A DNA stretch of 64,000 nt from Chitinophaga sp. E66 (GTDB lineage: Bacteria; Bacteroidota; Bacteroidia; Chitinophagales; Chitinophagaceae). Shown here piece by piece: positions 10,585 through 19,812 of the stretch. The position numbers and the translations under genes are program-made. Location: positions 2,542,001-2,606,000 of the forward strand of contig CP079103.1 in assembly GCA_019285755.1 (NCBI GenBank), written 5' to 3'. Under the pieces are notes generated by a model. That model was not told where the DNA came from and made no database searches. It saw nothing but the letters and a program-made list of their open reading frames with translations. The stretch's first letter is position 1, and every line of letters begins with the position of its first letter.

Positions 10585-11932
10585 TCCCTTCGATGCCGCC
10601 AGCTTCCGCGATGCACTCCGTGGATATATGGAGCGCGAATCGCTCCTTCCAGCAGGCGCAGCCGTACTGGTAGCCGTAAGTGGCGGCGCGGATTCTGTAG
10701 CACTGGCGCACCTTCTCCATACCGCCGGCATCCCTATCCGGATCGCCCATTGCAACTTCGGACTAAGAGGCGGGGAGTCCGACAGGGACGAGGCTTTCGT
10801 ACAAAACTTCGCTAAACAGTTAGGTGTTCCTTATCATGTCACCCATTTCGACACAAAGGAATATGCCGGAAGCATGCGCCTCTCTATCCAGGAAGCCGCG
10901 CGCCAGCTGCGGTACGCCTGGCTGGAAGATATCCGCATACAGACAGGTATTGCGCTGGTCGCCACCGCGCATCATATGCAGGACAGCGTAGAAACCCTTT
11001 GGATGAACCTTTCCAAAGGCACTGGCATCTCCGGCCTTCACGGGATCCTGCCGAAGCAGGGCGCGCTGATCCGCCCGCTGCTCTTCGCCACCCGGGAAGA
11101 CGTTGCCGCATATATGGTTGCCGAGCAACTGGCTTTCGTGGAAGACAGTTCCAATGCATCCGATAAATATACCCGCAACTATCTGCGCCACCACATCCTG
11201 CCACCACTCCGCGAAGCATATCCGGATGTGGTAAGGCAGACAGGCGCAACCATCCAACGCATCCGCGAAGCGGAAATACTTTATATGCAGTCTATTGAAG
11301 GCTACCGGAAAAAACTGGTGGAACAAAGAGGAGAGGAGTTCTTCATCCCGATACTTAAATTCAAACAGGTAGAGCCCCTTGCAACCATCGCCTATGAGAT
11401 GCTGAAACCTTTCGGCTGCAATACCCACCAGGCGGTACAGATAGTAGAACTGCTGGATGCCGGCCCGGGGAAATTCGTCTCCACCGCTACCCACCGCATT
11501 CTGCGCGACCGCAAGTGGCTGATTATCTCCCCTTCAGGAAGACGTCTCCGCGCATTTCCTCATCGAACAGGGCCAACGGGCGCTTTCGATCCCCGGCCAC
11601 AGCCTTTCCATCCGTGAAGCTGCATACAATGGCCATCCCATCCCGCGGATGCGGACACGGCGTACGTCAATGCCACAGGACTCAAATACCCGCTGCTGGT
11701 CCGCAAATGGAAGCAGGGCGATTACTTTTACCCTCTTGGATTAAATAAGAAGAAGAAACTCAGCCGGCTGTTCATCGATCAGAAACTATCCCTTCCCGCC
11801 AAAGAAAAAATCTGGGTGCTGGAATCGGACAAGCGGATCGTATGGGTGATGGGCATGCGCCTGGACCACCGCTTCCGGGTGACGGAGCACACAGAGCAGG
11901 TGTTGATCTTAAAGATGGAACCGCGCCCCTGA
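10571..11932 (+). CDS. tilS: tRNA(Ile)-lysidine synthase
   Basis: TilS attaches lysine to C34 of the CAU-anticodon tRNA-Ile so that it reads AUA. The ATP-pyrophosphatase P-loop [16 protein letters not shown] lies near residue 36, followed by [17 protein letters not shown] and [17 protein letters not shown]. The C-terminal substrate-binding domain is present ([42 protein letters not shown]). Two one-base shifts interrupt the frame near 11537 and 11645; adding a base at each gives ~453 aa, normal for Bacteroidota. The gene ends one base before the convergent rhomboid gene, in the perfect palindrome cccctgatcagggg (11926-11939). Confidence 0.93.
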
Positions 11933-12533
11933 TCAGGGGTTCATTAACTGGGTCAGGAAGATCTGGATTACCCGGGGCTCGATAATGATGGGAAATATAA
12001 TTCCTAAAATAGCGCCGAAGAAGTGCGCGCGGTGATCGATACCATCTCCGCCACGTTTGGACATATAGACCGAATAAACGAGGAACAGTACCGCATATAC
12101 GATGAACGGGCAGGGGATGAGGAACACGTATATCGTCTGCCAGGGGCAAACATCATACAGGAAAACAGCGCTGCAGAAACCGCGCCAGATGCGCCTATCG
12201 ACGCATAGCCACTATAGTCCTTGTATTTAAAGTAATTGTACACATCCGGCAGGATAAGCCCCAGCAGGTACATCAGCGGAAAATACCATTTGCTGCCCAG
12301 CACAATTTCAAAAGCTCTCTCCAGCGCATTCCCTACAAAATATAAAGACAGCATATTAAACACCAGGTGCATGTAGTTGGCATGCACGAATCCTGATGTA
12401 AGGAAGCGGTAATACTCATTGAAATGATAAATCCGGTACGGGAAAAGCTCAACTTTTCCATGTCCATCGGGCGGGAAAAGGTAGTAATGGAAACAAGGCA
12501 GGTTATGATGATGATAATCAGGGTAATAGTCAT
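11933..12533 (-). CDS. Rhomboid-family intramembrane serine protease
   Basis: A membrane protein of about 200 residues with six predicted hydrophobic segments. The start MTITLIIIIITCLVSITTFS is followed by FVHANYMHLVFNMLSLYFVG (the family's conserved HxxxN region), the catalytic-serine motif IGASGAVSAALFS and the catalytic histidine in DHRAHFFGAILG. Rhomboids cleave transmembrane segments of other membrane proteins. Frame breaks lie near 12400 and 12125. The ATG at 12533 is preferred to one at 12587, which would overlap the end of rlmH. Substrates are unknown. Confidence 0.88.
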
Positions 12534-12564
12534 GTTCTGTTCGATAATTAATCCGTAAATATAA

Positions 12565-13037
12565 TCATTGATGGTGATACTTCTCATTGTTGAGAACGGT
12601 ATAAGCCCTGTAAAGCTGCTCCGTCACAATGAGCCGTACGATCTGGTGGGGAATGTCAACGCCGAGAGAGACATCGTCAGGTTAGCGCGTTGCAGCACAG
12701 CTGGATCGATGCCGAAGGCTCCACCGATCAATACGATCAGCTGGCGGGTGCCGGCATTATCGCGCTGGCGGAGGAAGTCGGCCATCTGCAGCGTAGTCAT
12801 CGCTTTGCCCCGCTCGTCGAGCGCCAGTAGATAGTCTTGCGGCTGCAACATATCCAGGATCATTTTCCCTTCCTGTTTTTTCAGTTCGGGGATGGAAAGG
12901 CTGGCCGCCTGTTTCACGGTAGGAATGAGTTTGATATCGAAACCGGTATAGTGCTGCAATCTTTTCCGGAATATTTTAATTCCTTCATCGATCCATGCGT
13001 CATTTTCTTTCCCTATGCTCCAAAGCTGTATTTTCAC
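12565..13037 (-). CDS. rlmH: 23S rRNA (pseudouridine1915-N3)-methyltransferase RlmH
   Basis: RlmH methylates pseudouridine 1915 in helix 69 of 23S rRNA. Signatures include MKIQLWSIGKENDAWIDEG (GTG start at 13037), YLLALDERGKAMTTLQMADF, the SAM-binding knot segment IVLIGGAFGID and LSALTFPHQIVRLIVTEQLY. The last part becomes readable by adding one base to the G run at 12648-12651. The protein ends NNEKYHHQ, typical of the family (~157 aa). The rhomboid gene follows 31 bases downstream. Confidence 0.94.
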
Positions 13038-13110
13038 GGGTTTCAGCGTTTTGTTCCTGCCGTCAAATGTAAATGTAAAATGTAACTTGCTGAAAAAAAG
13101 CGCAGAAAGA

Positions 13111-13141
13111 TTTGCAGAAATAAAAAACTTCCCTACATTTG
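13111..13141 (+). promoter_or_regulatory. Promoter of tRNA-Arg copy 1
   Basis: TTTG (13111-13114), 19 bases, then TACATTTG (13134-13141): an exact Bacteroidota promoter, ending 24 bases before the tRNA. Confidence 0.85.
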
Positions 13142-13165
13142 CATCCCGTTCAGCACGAACGGCAT

Positions 13166-13239
13166 GGCTCCGTAGCTCAATTGAATAGAGCATCTGACTA
13201 CGGATCAGAAGGTTTCTGGTTTGAATCCAGACGGGGTCA
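13166..13239 (+). tRNA. tRNA-Arg (ACG), copy 1
   Basis: A 74-base cloverleaf. The acceptor arm is ggctccg/cggggtc with discriminator A, the D stem is gctc/gagc, the anticodon stem tctga/tcaga encloses the loop ctacgga (anticodon ACG), and the T arm is tctgg-tttgaat-ccaga. No CCA is encoded. A promoter precedes it and a terminator starts 9 bases after it. It differs from copy 2 at a few positions, including a paired change in the anticodon stem. Confidence 0.95.
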
Positions 13240-13247
13240 CGAAAAAA

Positions 13248-13275
13248 GCCCTCCGGTAATTCCGGAGGGCTTTTT
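13248..13275 (+). terminator. Terminator after tRNA-Arg copy 1
   Basis: The stem gccctccgg/ccggagggc with a five-base loop is followed by TTTTT. Confidence 0.9.
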
Positions 13276-13309
13276 CTTTAGTTGATGTCACAACAATTTC
13301 CGGCGCATC

Positions 13310-13950
13310 TCAGATCAATTTCCGCTGCACCGCCGCCATGATCAGCTCCGCGGCATTCTTCACCTCCAGCTTCTGCATCATATTACGGCGATGCGTCTCT
13401 ACTGTCAGCGGGCTTAGATGTAATTCCTGCGCTATACCGGTTGTGGTTTTTCCTTCAGTAACCAGTTGCAGAATCTGCTTTTCCCTTCGTGTAAGCGCCG
13501 CCGGTGCACGGAGCTCATCCTGTCCCGGGCGGGCTAGTATCTCCCGCACCTCCCGGCTAAATGCCACGCCGCCGGCGAGCGCTTCTCCAAGACACTGGCG
13601 AAATTCGGATGCGGAAGCATTCTTCAGGAGATAGCCGCTGGCGCATTCCGGAGTATTTGTAAGATCATGCTTCGCTCTGCCTGATTACTGACCGCCAGTA
13701 CGATCGTGTCTGGCGCTGCCCGCTTGATATCTTTACAAAGTTCCAGTCCGTTTACATCGGGCAACATGATATCGAGGAGCACGATGTCTACTGCATTGTT
13801 CCGGAGCCATTCCATGAAAGCGGCGCCGGTGGAAAAGTCGTGCATGCAGGATATACCCGGCGTGCCCCGGAGCAAAGTGCGCAGGCCTTCGATGACCACC
13901 GGGTGATCATCCACGATCGCGATGCTGCGTTCATTGATCTGCTTCGACAT
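13310..13950 (-). CDS. NarL/FixJ-type response regulator
   Basis: The receiver domain starts SIAIVDDHPVVIEGLRTLLR, with the phosphoacceptor Asp in IVLLDIMLPDVNGLEL and the switch lysine in GYLLKNAS. The C-terminal LuxR-type HTH is LTRREKQILQLVTEGKTTTG followed by IAQELHLSPLTVETHRRNMM. The frame breaks near 13640 between the receiver and the linker. The ATG lies inside the last codons of the upstream histidine kinase, an overlap that makes them a cognate pair. Targets are unknown. Confidence 0.92.
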
Positions 13951-15890
13951 GTAATTCGATATTGATAGCGGTGCCTTCGTCGATGACAGAGGATATGTCC
14001 AGTTTTCCTTTCAGGTAACGTACGCGATTTCGGATGTTGGCAAGACCGTTTCCGGTGGAGTTCTCCTTGTCCGGCACGCTGAACCCTTTACCATCGTCTT
14101 CGATAGTAATAAAAACAGGTGCCCGCTCTGACTGCATTGCAGAAGCACTTCCTTCGCGTCCGCATGCCGGATGGCATTTGCCAGCGCCTCCTGTACGATG
14201 CGGTATATAGTAACCTGTGTTTGCACCGGCAACTGAGACGAGATGCCCAGCGCCTGGTAGCTGATATGAGTCGAGGGAGTGGACAAGGAATCGCACAGAT
14301 CGCGTAGTGCGGTATCCAGCCCGAATTTGAGCAGATTTTCCGGCATCATGTTCCGCGCGATGCGCCGCAATTCATTCACGGAATGATCTAACTGGCCAAT
14401 TACCTGGTAAAGGGTGTTGCCCTCATTGCCGGCCGCCATGCCCGAGAGCCGGATCTTCATGCCGGCAAGCATACCGCCTAGCCCGTCATGCAGGTCACGC
14501 GCCACGCGCCGCCGCTCCCGTTCTTCCCCTTCGAGCATAGCATTGGAAGTAGCGAGGAGTTGCCGCTGCTCCAGGTCTTTGAGTTTTTGCAGGGCTAGCT
14601 TTCGGCTATTTCGGTAATGGAAGTAAATGAATACGGCGGACGCGAGCACCAGGGCGCAGGCCACTGCCAGCAACCAGAACGACAACCGGGCATTGTCGCC
14701 CGCCAGTTGAGACTCGCGGTTCTTCCGCTCCAGGGTCGCTATTTTTTCGTGCTGCTCCGCGTTGCGGTAACGGACCTCCAGCGCATTGATCTCTTGTTTT
14801 AGTCGGCTGGTATTAAAACTATCGCTGACGGCGCTGTATTGCCGCTGCCAGGAAAATGCCTCCCGGTTGTGGCCAAGAGCGGCGTGCGTGTCTGCCAGGG
14901 CAGCATACACCAGCAACCGGTTCATGACGATTGCCATCATCTCCGGCTGCCGGAAAAGGTGTTCGATCACCTGCAATGCCTCCCGGTAATTGCCAGGTTG
15001 TGCAGCGCATAGTATTGCTGCAATTGTAGGCGTTGCTTCTCATAAGCCTTATGAAGGCGCGCCGCGGAGGCGATCCCTTTCTCCAGGCTTACCAGGGCCG
15101 CCTTCCAGTCTTTCTTTGTATTGAAGTACAGGCTTTCAGCGGCGTAAAAATCTACCCAGTGATCGGATTCCGGGTAAGGGCCGAGCAACACCCGGGCGCT
15201 GTCCAGCATAGCGGGGCCTGTTCATTGTGCTCCCACAAGCTGTAATTCTCCGCCAGCCCTATATACGTTACGATCTGCTGTTCCGGCGCGGCTCTGCCTT
15301 CTCTGAGCACCCGGGCGGCCGTCTGCATATAGGCATCGGCAACATCGTGCTGCCCATGGTTGCGGAATACGTACCCGATGCCCAGGTAATGCTTACCGAT
15401 AAGGGCGCTGTCGCCCGTTTTTCTGGCAAGGGGAATGGCTTTATTAAGGAGGATGTCGGCGAACTGCCGGGGATCGTCCTGCATGGCCCTGAGGGCGCCA
15501 TATCGGTGAAGCGCTTTGGAGCGGATGGCGAGGGACAAATCATCAGTATAAGGAGCGAGCAGGAGTCTGCCCGGAGGTAAAGGCGCGCGGCATCTTCGGG
15601 ATCGCTGAGAGTGCGGAGAACAGCGGCATAATAGGGAAGGAGCGCCCTTGTTACGTAAGACTTTTCTGCCCAGCGTGCACCCTGGTCCAGGTACCGGGAA
15701 GCCAGCAGGGTATCGCGGGCTACCAGGTGCTCCGACAGCTGAAATGCCAGCACCGCCCTGGCGCTATCGGTTCCGACGGCGGCAATAGCCGTTCGGAGGC
15801 TGTCCTGGTACAGCCTGCTGTTCAGTTGTTGTGCTCTTGTTGCCATACCGCCCACCATCACCAGGGTGCAGGCGAAAAGATTCGCTTCAT
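13931..15890 (-). CDS. TPR-domain sensor histidine kinase (HisKA_3 type)
   Basis: The natural N-terminus is MKRI followed by FACTLVMVGGMATRAQQ, a signal-like segment; joining the two needs one more T in the run near 15880. A periplasmic region of TPR repeats follows, for example AWLEKSYVTRA-like, IGKHYLGIGYVFRNHGQHDV and DWKAALVSLEKGI. Then come one transmembrane segment (LSFWLLAVACALVLASAVFI), a coiled coil, the HisKA_3 phospho-site ERRRVARDLHDGLGGMLAGM, and an HATPase domain (VQEALANAIRHADA; IEDDGKGFSV; GNGLANIRNRV). Frame breaks lie near 15550, 15200, 14985 and 14110. It overlaps its response regulator at the 3' end. The signal sensed is unknown. Confidence 0.88.
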
Positions 15891-16188
15891 ACGGAAAAAT
15901 TCCAATCACGAATCTACGCAACGCATGCACACCACCCAATACCGGATTACCGGTAGAAAAAATCCCCGTTTCAGGCGATTGCCGTCGGACTTTGGCAACG
16001 CTAATTTTGCATAACATCCCAACTCAGGTTGACAGTTTAACCGTCCCCAACACGCGGACACCATCACATGCAATGCCTAATCCGGGAAACACCCCGGCAG
16101 GATGTCAGCGAAACCCATGCGCCCGGATTCTCTCCGGGCGTGGTTTTTAGGTAATGCTCAAAAATAAATGCACGGTTTTGTAAAAAGA
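15891..16188. other. Intergenic region with a terminator-like hairpin not tied to a gene
   Basis: No gene was recognised between the kinase start and the second tRNA. On the plus strand cgcccgga/tccgggcg (16120-16127 with 16133-16140) is flanked by cca...tgg and followed by ttttt (16144-16148). The nearest upstream plus-strand gene is far away, so either this hairpin ends an unrecognised short transcript or it blocks read-through towards the tRNA. Confidence 0.5.
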
Positions 16189-16219
16189 TTTGCGCAATTA
16201 TAAAAAATCCCTACCTTTG
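16189..16219 (+). promoter_or_regulatory. Promoter of tRNA-Arg copy 2
   Basis: TTTG (16189-16192), 19 bases, then TACCTTTG (16212-16219). Spacing and distance to the tRNA mirror those of copy 1. Confidence 0.85.
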
Positions 16220-16239
16220 CATCCCGTCAAACACGGAAT

Positions 16240-16313
16240 GGCTCCGTAGCTCAACTGAATAGAGCATTTGACTACGAATCAAAAGGTTTCTGGTTTGAAT
16301 CCAGACGGAGTCA
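16240..16313 (+). tRNA. tRNA-Arg (ACG), copy 2
   Basis: A 74-base cloverleaf. The acceptor arm is ggctccg/cggagtc with discriminator A, the anticodon stem tttga/tcaaa encloses the loop ctacgaa (anticodon ACG), and the T arm equals that of copy 1. The anticodon-stem change from C-G in copy 1 to T-A here keeps the pairing. No CCA is encoded. It has its own promoter and terminator. Confidence 0.95.
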
Positions 16314-16320
16314 CAGAGAA

Positions 16321-16348
16321 AGGTCTTCAGGCAACTGAAGACCTTTTT
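16321..16348 (+). terminator. Terminator after tRNA-Arg copy 2
   Basis: A perfect 10-bp stem aggtcttcag/ctgaagacct with a gcaa loop is followed by a T run. Confidence 0.9.
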
Positions 16349-16437
16349 CGTATTACCGATACGACCTAAAACAGCAACGCCCGCAGGAACTGATTCCCGC
16401 GGGCGTTGACATATAATGGAAGATGTATGATGCGTTC

Positions 16438-16680
16438 TTAATTGTACACAGGGCGTTGGTGCAGTATCTCATTACCGATCTGATACAGAAACTGCAGATC
16501 AAAGTCCTCTTCATGGTTCAAAGGCCGTAAGCCGCAATGCCTGTCGCGTGTGTATGCGATCTCCGTGCCGTCAACCACCACGCTGATCTTGCAATAGGGG
16601 CCTGCCAAAGTAATTTGTACCGGTAGTTCGAACGTCCGGCCGTCGTATTGCATGCTAATGTGATACTGTTCGGTTGTCAT
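16438..16680 (-). CDS. Hypothetical protein, 80 aa
   Basis: Intact frame, starting MTTEQYHISMQYDGRTFELP and containing CKISVVVDGTEIAYTRDRH and EEDFDLQFLYQIGNEILHQR. It is acidic, has no signal peptide and no membrane segment, and appears beta-strand rich. I do not recognise the family. A short membrane-protein gene lies 36 bases upstream on the same strand, so the two may be co-transcribed. Confidence 0.7.
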   Translation of the reverse strand: MTTEQYHISMQYDGRTFELPVQITLAGPYCKISVVVDGTEIAYTRDRHCGLRPLNHEEDFDLQFLYQIGNEILHQRPVYN

Positions 16681-16716
16681 AAGGATCTGGTTTGAAATTT
16701 ATAGATCGGTTATCCC

Positions 16717-16887
16717 TTATCCGAGGAACATCCAATAAAGTCTCATCAACAAAAATGCCAGCATTTGGCGCATTACCGGTAACAGCGGTATGATCAACAC
16801 AAAAATGACGATCCACGAAACGGTGGCGGAGGAGAGCGTCCAGCGTGTCTGACGGGTGTGTGCCCGGGGCGGATGTGCGTAAATCAT
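16717..16887 (-). CDS. Small single-pass or hairpin membrane protein, 56 aa
   Basis: A short open frame beginning MIYAHPPRAHTRQTRWTLSS, followed by a long hydrophobic stretch (VSWIVIFVLIIPLLPVM, then MLAFLLMRLYWMFLG) up to the stop. The basic N-terminus would stay inside, with one long or two short membrane helices. It lies just upstream of the 80-residue hypothetical gene on the same strand. The family is unknown. Support is the clean ATG-to-stop frame, its membrane-like composition and its operon-like position. Confidence 0.5.
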   Translation of the reverse strand: MIYAHPPRAHTRQTRWTLSSATVSWIVIFVLIIPLLPVMRQMLAFLLMRLYWMFLG

Positions 16888-16989
16888 GAGCTACAGCTTT
16901 ACAGGTGAAGGAATCGCTTAATGGTCCACTGGAGCTTAATATTGATGCTGTCGGGTCTAGCCAAATATAACCCGATTTCCCCGTATTTC

Positions 16990-17026
16990 CACGATTAAAT
17001 AAAGCGCCCCTCTTTATCAGGGCGCT
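16990..17026 (-). terminator. Terminator of the DUF2589-containing operon
   Basis: On the minus strand agcgccc (17026-17020) pairs with gggcgct (17009-17003), followed by TTTATTTAA. It lies 60 bases beyond the last gene of the four-gene operon. Confidence 0.75.
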
Positions 17027-17085
17027 ATCCGATAACTATTATACGTATGTGATTTTATGATATACTTCAGTTTGTGGAGCGATGT

Positions 17086-17679
17086 CTACAAAAGCGCCAC
17101 ACCTTTCACCATTGGCGGCACTACTTCTTCCAGGAGCAGGAATATATCCGGCATGCTCACCATGGTCAGCACCCGTTTCTGCCCCAGCGCGATGTTATGG
17201 TCATGCCCCAGCGTTTTCCAGAGCTTCAGGTATTCCGCCTCGGTATTCACCGACAACAACAGCTTGTCATCAATAATACCTTCCTGGTATCCCGCTACGA
17301 TGATCTGCCCGATCATGGCGGCAGCCTCTTCGAGCTTCGCTCGGGAAGCGGTGTAATCTTCCCGCAATACGGTCTCCAGCCCGCGCAACACTTTGAGCAT
17401 GGCGGAGGCTTTCATTTCACCGCGGCGGACGGTCACCTTCTCCAGCGTACAGGGATCGATTCCCTTTTCGGCGGCCGACCATTCCGCCCGTAACAGCTGT
17501 AACTGGCTCTCCCGGTCGGGTAGGCCACGGTCTTTATAGTCTGCGTTCACCCGGTCCAGCAGGGTACGCAGGGCCGCATCGGTATCGTAATCCTTACGGC
17601 TGTATTTTTCAGTAACGGAATTGAGCCCGCCGAGCAACGCGGCGAGATCTTGCCGGATCTGATGATGAAACCTTTGCAT
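17086..17679 (-). CDS. Uncharacterised helical cytosolic protein of the DUF2589-like operon, 197 aa
   Basis: Intact frame starting MQRFHHQIRQDLAALLGGLN. The protein is mostly charged amphipathic helix (NADYKDRGLPDRESQLQLLR; RGEMKASAMLKVLRGLETV; REDYTASRAKLEEAAAMIGQ) and ends VPPMVKGVALL. There is no signal peptide or membrane segment. It starts 9 bases after the stop of the preceding gene and is the last gene of the operon, followed by a terminator. I do not recognise a family. Translational coupling suggests it works with the DUF2589-like proteins. Confidence 0.75.
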   Translation of the reverse strand: MQRFHHQIRQDLAALLGGLNSVTEKYSRKDYDTDAALRTLLDRVNADYKDRGLPDRESQLQLLRAEWSAAEKGIDPCTLEKVTVRRGEMKASAMLKVLRGLETVLREDYTASRAKLEEAAAMIGQIIVAGYQEGIIDDKLLLSVNTEAEYLKLWKTLGHDHNIALGQKRVLTMVSMPDIFLLLEEVVPPMVKGVALL

Positions 17680-17688
17680 GAGGGCGGT

Positions 17689-18524
17689 TTATTCGAATTC
17701 GACAATTTGCTGATCCTGGCCAGTCTCTTCATTGCGCACCGTTTTAACGAATACGCCCTCTTCCTGGATCTTCGCCTTGATGGTAAATACGGTCGCGTCG
17801 CTGCTGCCGTTTTTGACGATATTGGTCTCCGGGTTCACAAGCAGGTTCTCCATCTTGCTCTGCGTCACCATGGTGTATTCCCTGATGCGCGTCACCACTT
17901 CCGCCACCATCTGCGTGAACATCTCATTACCGGGATATTGTTCTTTATAGAATGCGCTCAGGCCATACTGGACGAGTCTTGCATTGAAGATCTCCGCCAG
18001 GCACACCTGCGCGATGTTCTCCGGTTTCGTAGGCTCGCTGTTTTCCTTCAGCAGCCGATAAAACTTGACGATGGGCTCCTCAGCCGGCACGCTGGCGGCG
18101 ATGGCCTTACTGTTTTTCTTCAGCCGGGTGTTGGCGGTAAAGGAAGTTTCGTAATTGGTGGGCTGGCGGAAAATTGGAATATCGAACACATCGTCTTTCA
18201 CGTTCTCCGGGCTCTGACCCAGTTTTGATTTCTGGATAATGAGCGACTGGATGGCGGAGTTGACACGGTTGTTGATGTATTTCGTAAAGTCATCTGCCGG
18301 CATGGTGAATGCCATGGCATTGGAGAATTTGGCGGAGGAGATGAGCACGGGGATGGTGAGCTCCATTTCCGGGATCTTGAACCGGGAACCGAAAAGTGCT
18401 TCAGCACGTCGTCTTTGGAATATGCGATGGCCATATCTTTCGCCACGCGGTCTGCATGATCGCGGGCACGGGTGATCTCGGAAAAGATAAAGCCGACGTA
18501 ATCTGCCAGGGTGATGTTTGACAT
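17689..18524 (-). CDS. Uncharacterised protein of the DUF2589-like operon, ~278 aa
   Basis: Starts MSNITLADYVGFIFSEITRA. A one-base shift near 18390 joins DVLKHFSV to PRFKIPEMELTIPVLISSAK. The middle is variable (FDIPIFRQPTNYETSFTANT; EEPIVKFYRLLKEN). The C-terminus is beta-rich: DATVFTIKAKIQEEGVFVKT. The pattern VPxxxIxxxxxxxPVxI resembles the strand pattern VPSLRIEHVIIDFNAK of the neighbouring DUF2589-like proteins, which hints at a distant structural relation (inference). No export signal is present. No characterised homologue is known to me. Confidence 0.75.
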
Positions 18525-18591
18525 GTTGCTTGCTATTGAAATCAAATAGGAAAAAGCGGCGCCCCGGCTCTCCCGGAGCGCCGGTATGAGA

Positions 18592-19305
18592 TTATGCAGA
18601 AAGCATACCGAGGATCCTTTCCAGGCCGGCGGGCATCTCGTCCTGCACGGCTTTTACATTTACGTTCAGTGCGAATTCCTTCTTTACTTCCACACCTGTC
18701 ACCGATTTACGTTGATAGGACGCGGAAACTTTGAAGTTCACCGGGCCCCAACCCACTTTTAATTCGCCGCTCACGCCGATGTCTTCACTTACTTTGGATG
18801 ACTCCACGGAGTTCAGCTTGGCATTAAAGTCGATGATCACGTGCTCGATGCGGAGGCTGGGAACGGGCAGCATGGCGATGAGGGTACTTTCACGTACACC
18901 TTCTTCTTCACTTCTTCACCAGCCTCGTTCACGTCGCTTCTTTCGTGGGTGAAATCGACCATGATGAGCTCTTTCTCGTCGCTTCCTTCGGCTTTGCTGA
19001 AGCCTACTTCATTGATGAAGTTCACGGTAGCGAGGGCGCTGGCCACCTGGGCGTCTACAGCAGCCTGGAGGGGACCGCCGATCATTTTCTTGAAGTCGAT
19101 GGCGTTCAGTTGCGACACCAGGTCGGTGTTGATGGCTTTAGCCATTGGCGCACGGCCGGAGGAAACGGCGCGGGCCAGTTTGGTTGCAGATGCAGCGGCT
19201 ACGTCTGCGGCATCGCTTACAGCAGGTACGGATGCGGGGTAACGGCGCTTGCGGGCGCTACGCGGGGCCGGGGTTAGAACGGCTTTTCGGATTGATCTTT
19301 GCCAT
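18592..19305 (-). CDS. DUF2589-like protein, long paralogue
   Basis: The core reads AINTDLVSQLNAIDFKKMIG, PLQAAVDAQVASALATVNFI, IMVDFTHERSDVNEAGEEVK, VPSLRIEHVIIDFNAKLN and, near the end, VKAVQDEMPAGLERILGML. This layout fits the Pfam DUF2589 family as I know it. The ATG at 19305 (MAKINPKSRSNPGP) requires one shift near 19262; a shorter start MAKAINTDLV at 19146 is also possible. Another shift lies near 18880. It has no signal peptide. It is 46 bases from its shorter paralogue and in the same operon. Function is unknown. Confidence 0.75.
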
Positions 19306-19350
19306 TTTTTTGACAGTTTAATTATTGAATAAATAGAAGGTACGGTGGGG

Positions 19351-19812
19351 TTAACCGGGCTGAACGCCCAGTTCTGAGAGGAGGGAGGCCGGCAGCTCAT
19401 CCTGTACGGCGGTCACCTGCATATGCATTTCGAAATGTTTCTGATTCGCTCCGCTTTTCTGATATGCCGGAGCCGCTTTCACGCGACCGTTCACCTTTTC
19501 CACCTGGATCATTTTCACGTTGAACGAAAGCTTCGCCTCGGAGATGCGCAGCGACTGAACAGGTACCAGAGAAATCAGGGGCACGCGTATTTCCCGGGAT
19601 TCGCCGTTGCTGATATGCGTAAAATCCGCCATAGCGATCTCCCGCTGACCGGGAACCGGTTCGTAAAAACTGATGCGCTGCACGAGCTCCGCCGAAGCGA
19701 GCGCCGAGGCGGTCTGCGCTTCCATCATGGCGCGGAGGGGTGCGGAAATCATTTGCTGGAGGGCCAGTTGGGAAACAGGCAACTCCTGCGGAGAATCGTT
19801 TGCCGGGGTCAT
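19351..19812 (-). CDS. DUF2589-like protein, short paralogue
   Basis: An intact 153-residue protein, MTPANDSPQELPVSQLALQQ. It shares with the next gene the blocks APLRAMMEAQTASALASAEL, MADFTHISNGESREIRVPLI, VQSLRISEAKLSFNVKMIQV and TAVQDELPASLLSELGV. The pair therefore arose by duplication, and both copies keep the C-terminal AVQDE(M/L)PA(G/S)L motif. It is the first gene of a four-gene minus-strand operon. No export signal is present. The biological role of the family is not known to me. Confidence 0.8.
   Translation of the reverse strand: MTPANDSPQELPVSQLALQQMISAPLRAMMEAQTASALASAELVQRISFYEPVPGQREIAMADFTHISNGESREIRVPLISLVPVQSLRISEAKLSFNVKMIQVEKVNGRVKAAPAYQKSGANQKHFEMHMQVTAVQDELPASLLSELGVQPG

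Noticed and set aside
13310..16313. Integrative element between tRNA-Arg copies
   Set aside because: No integrase, transposase or attachment-site duplication beyond the tRNA itself; the enclosed genes are a normal two-component pair.
17086..19812. Phage tail or prophage fragment
   Set aside because: No terminase, portal, integrase or tail-fibre type sequence nearby; gene neighbours are chromosomal.
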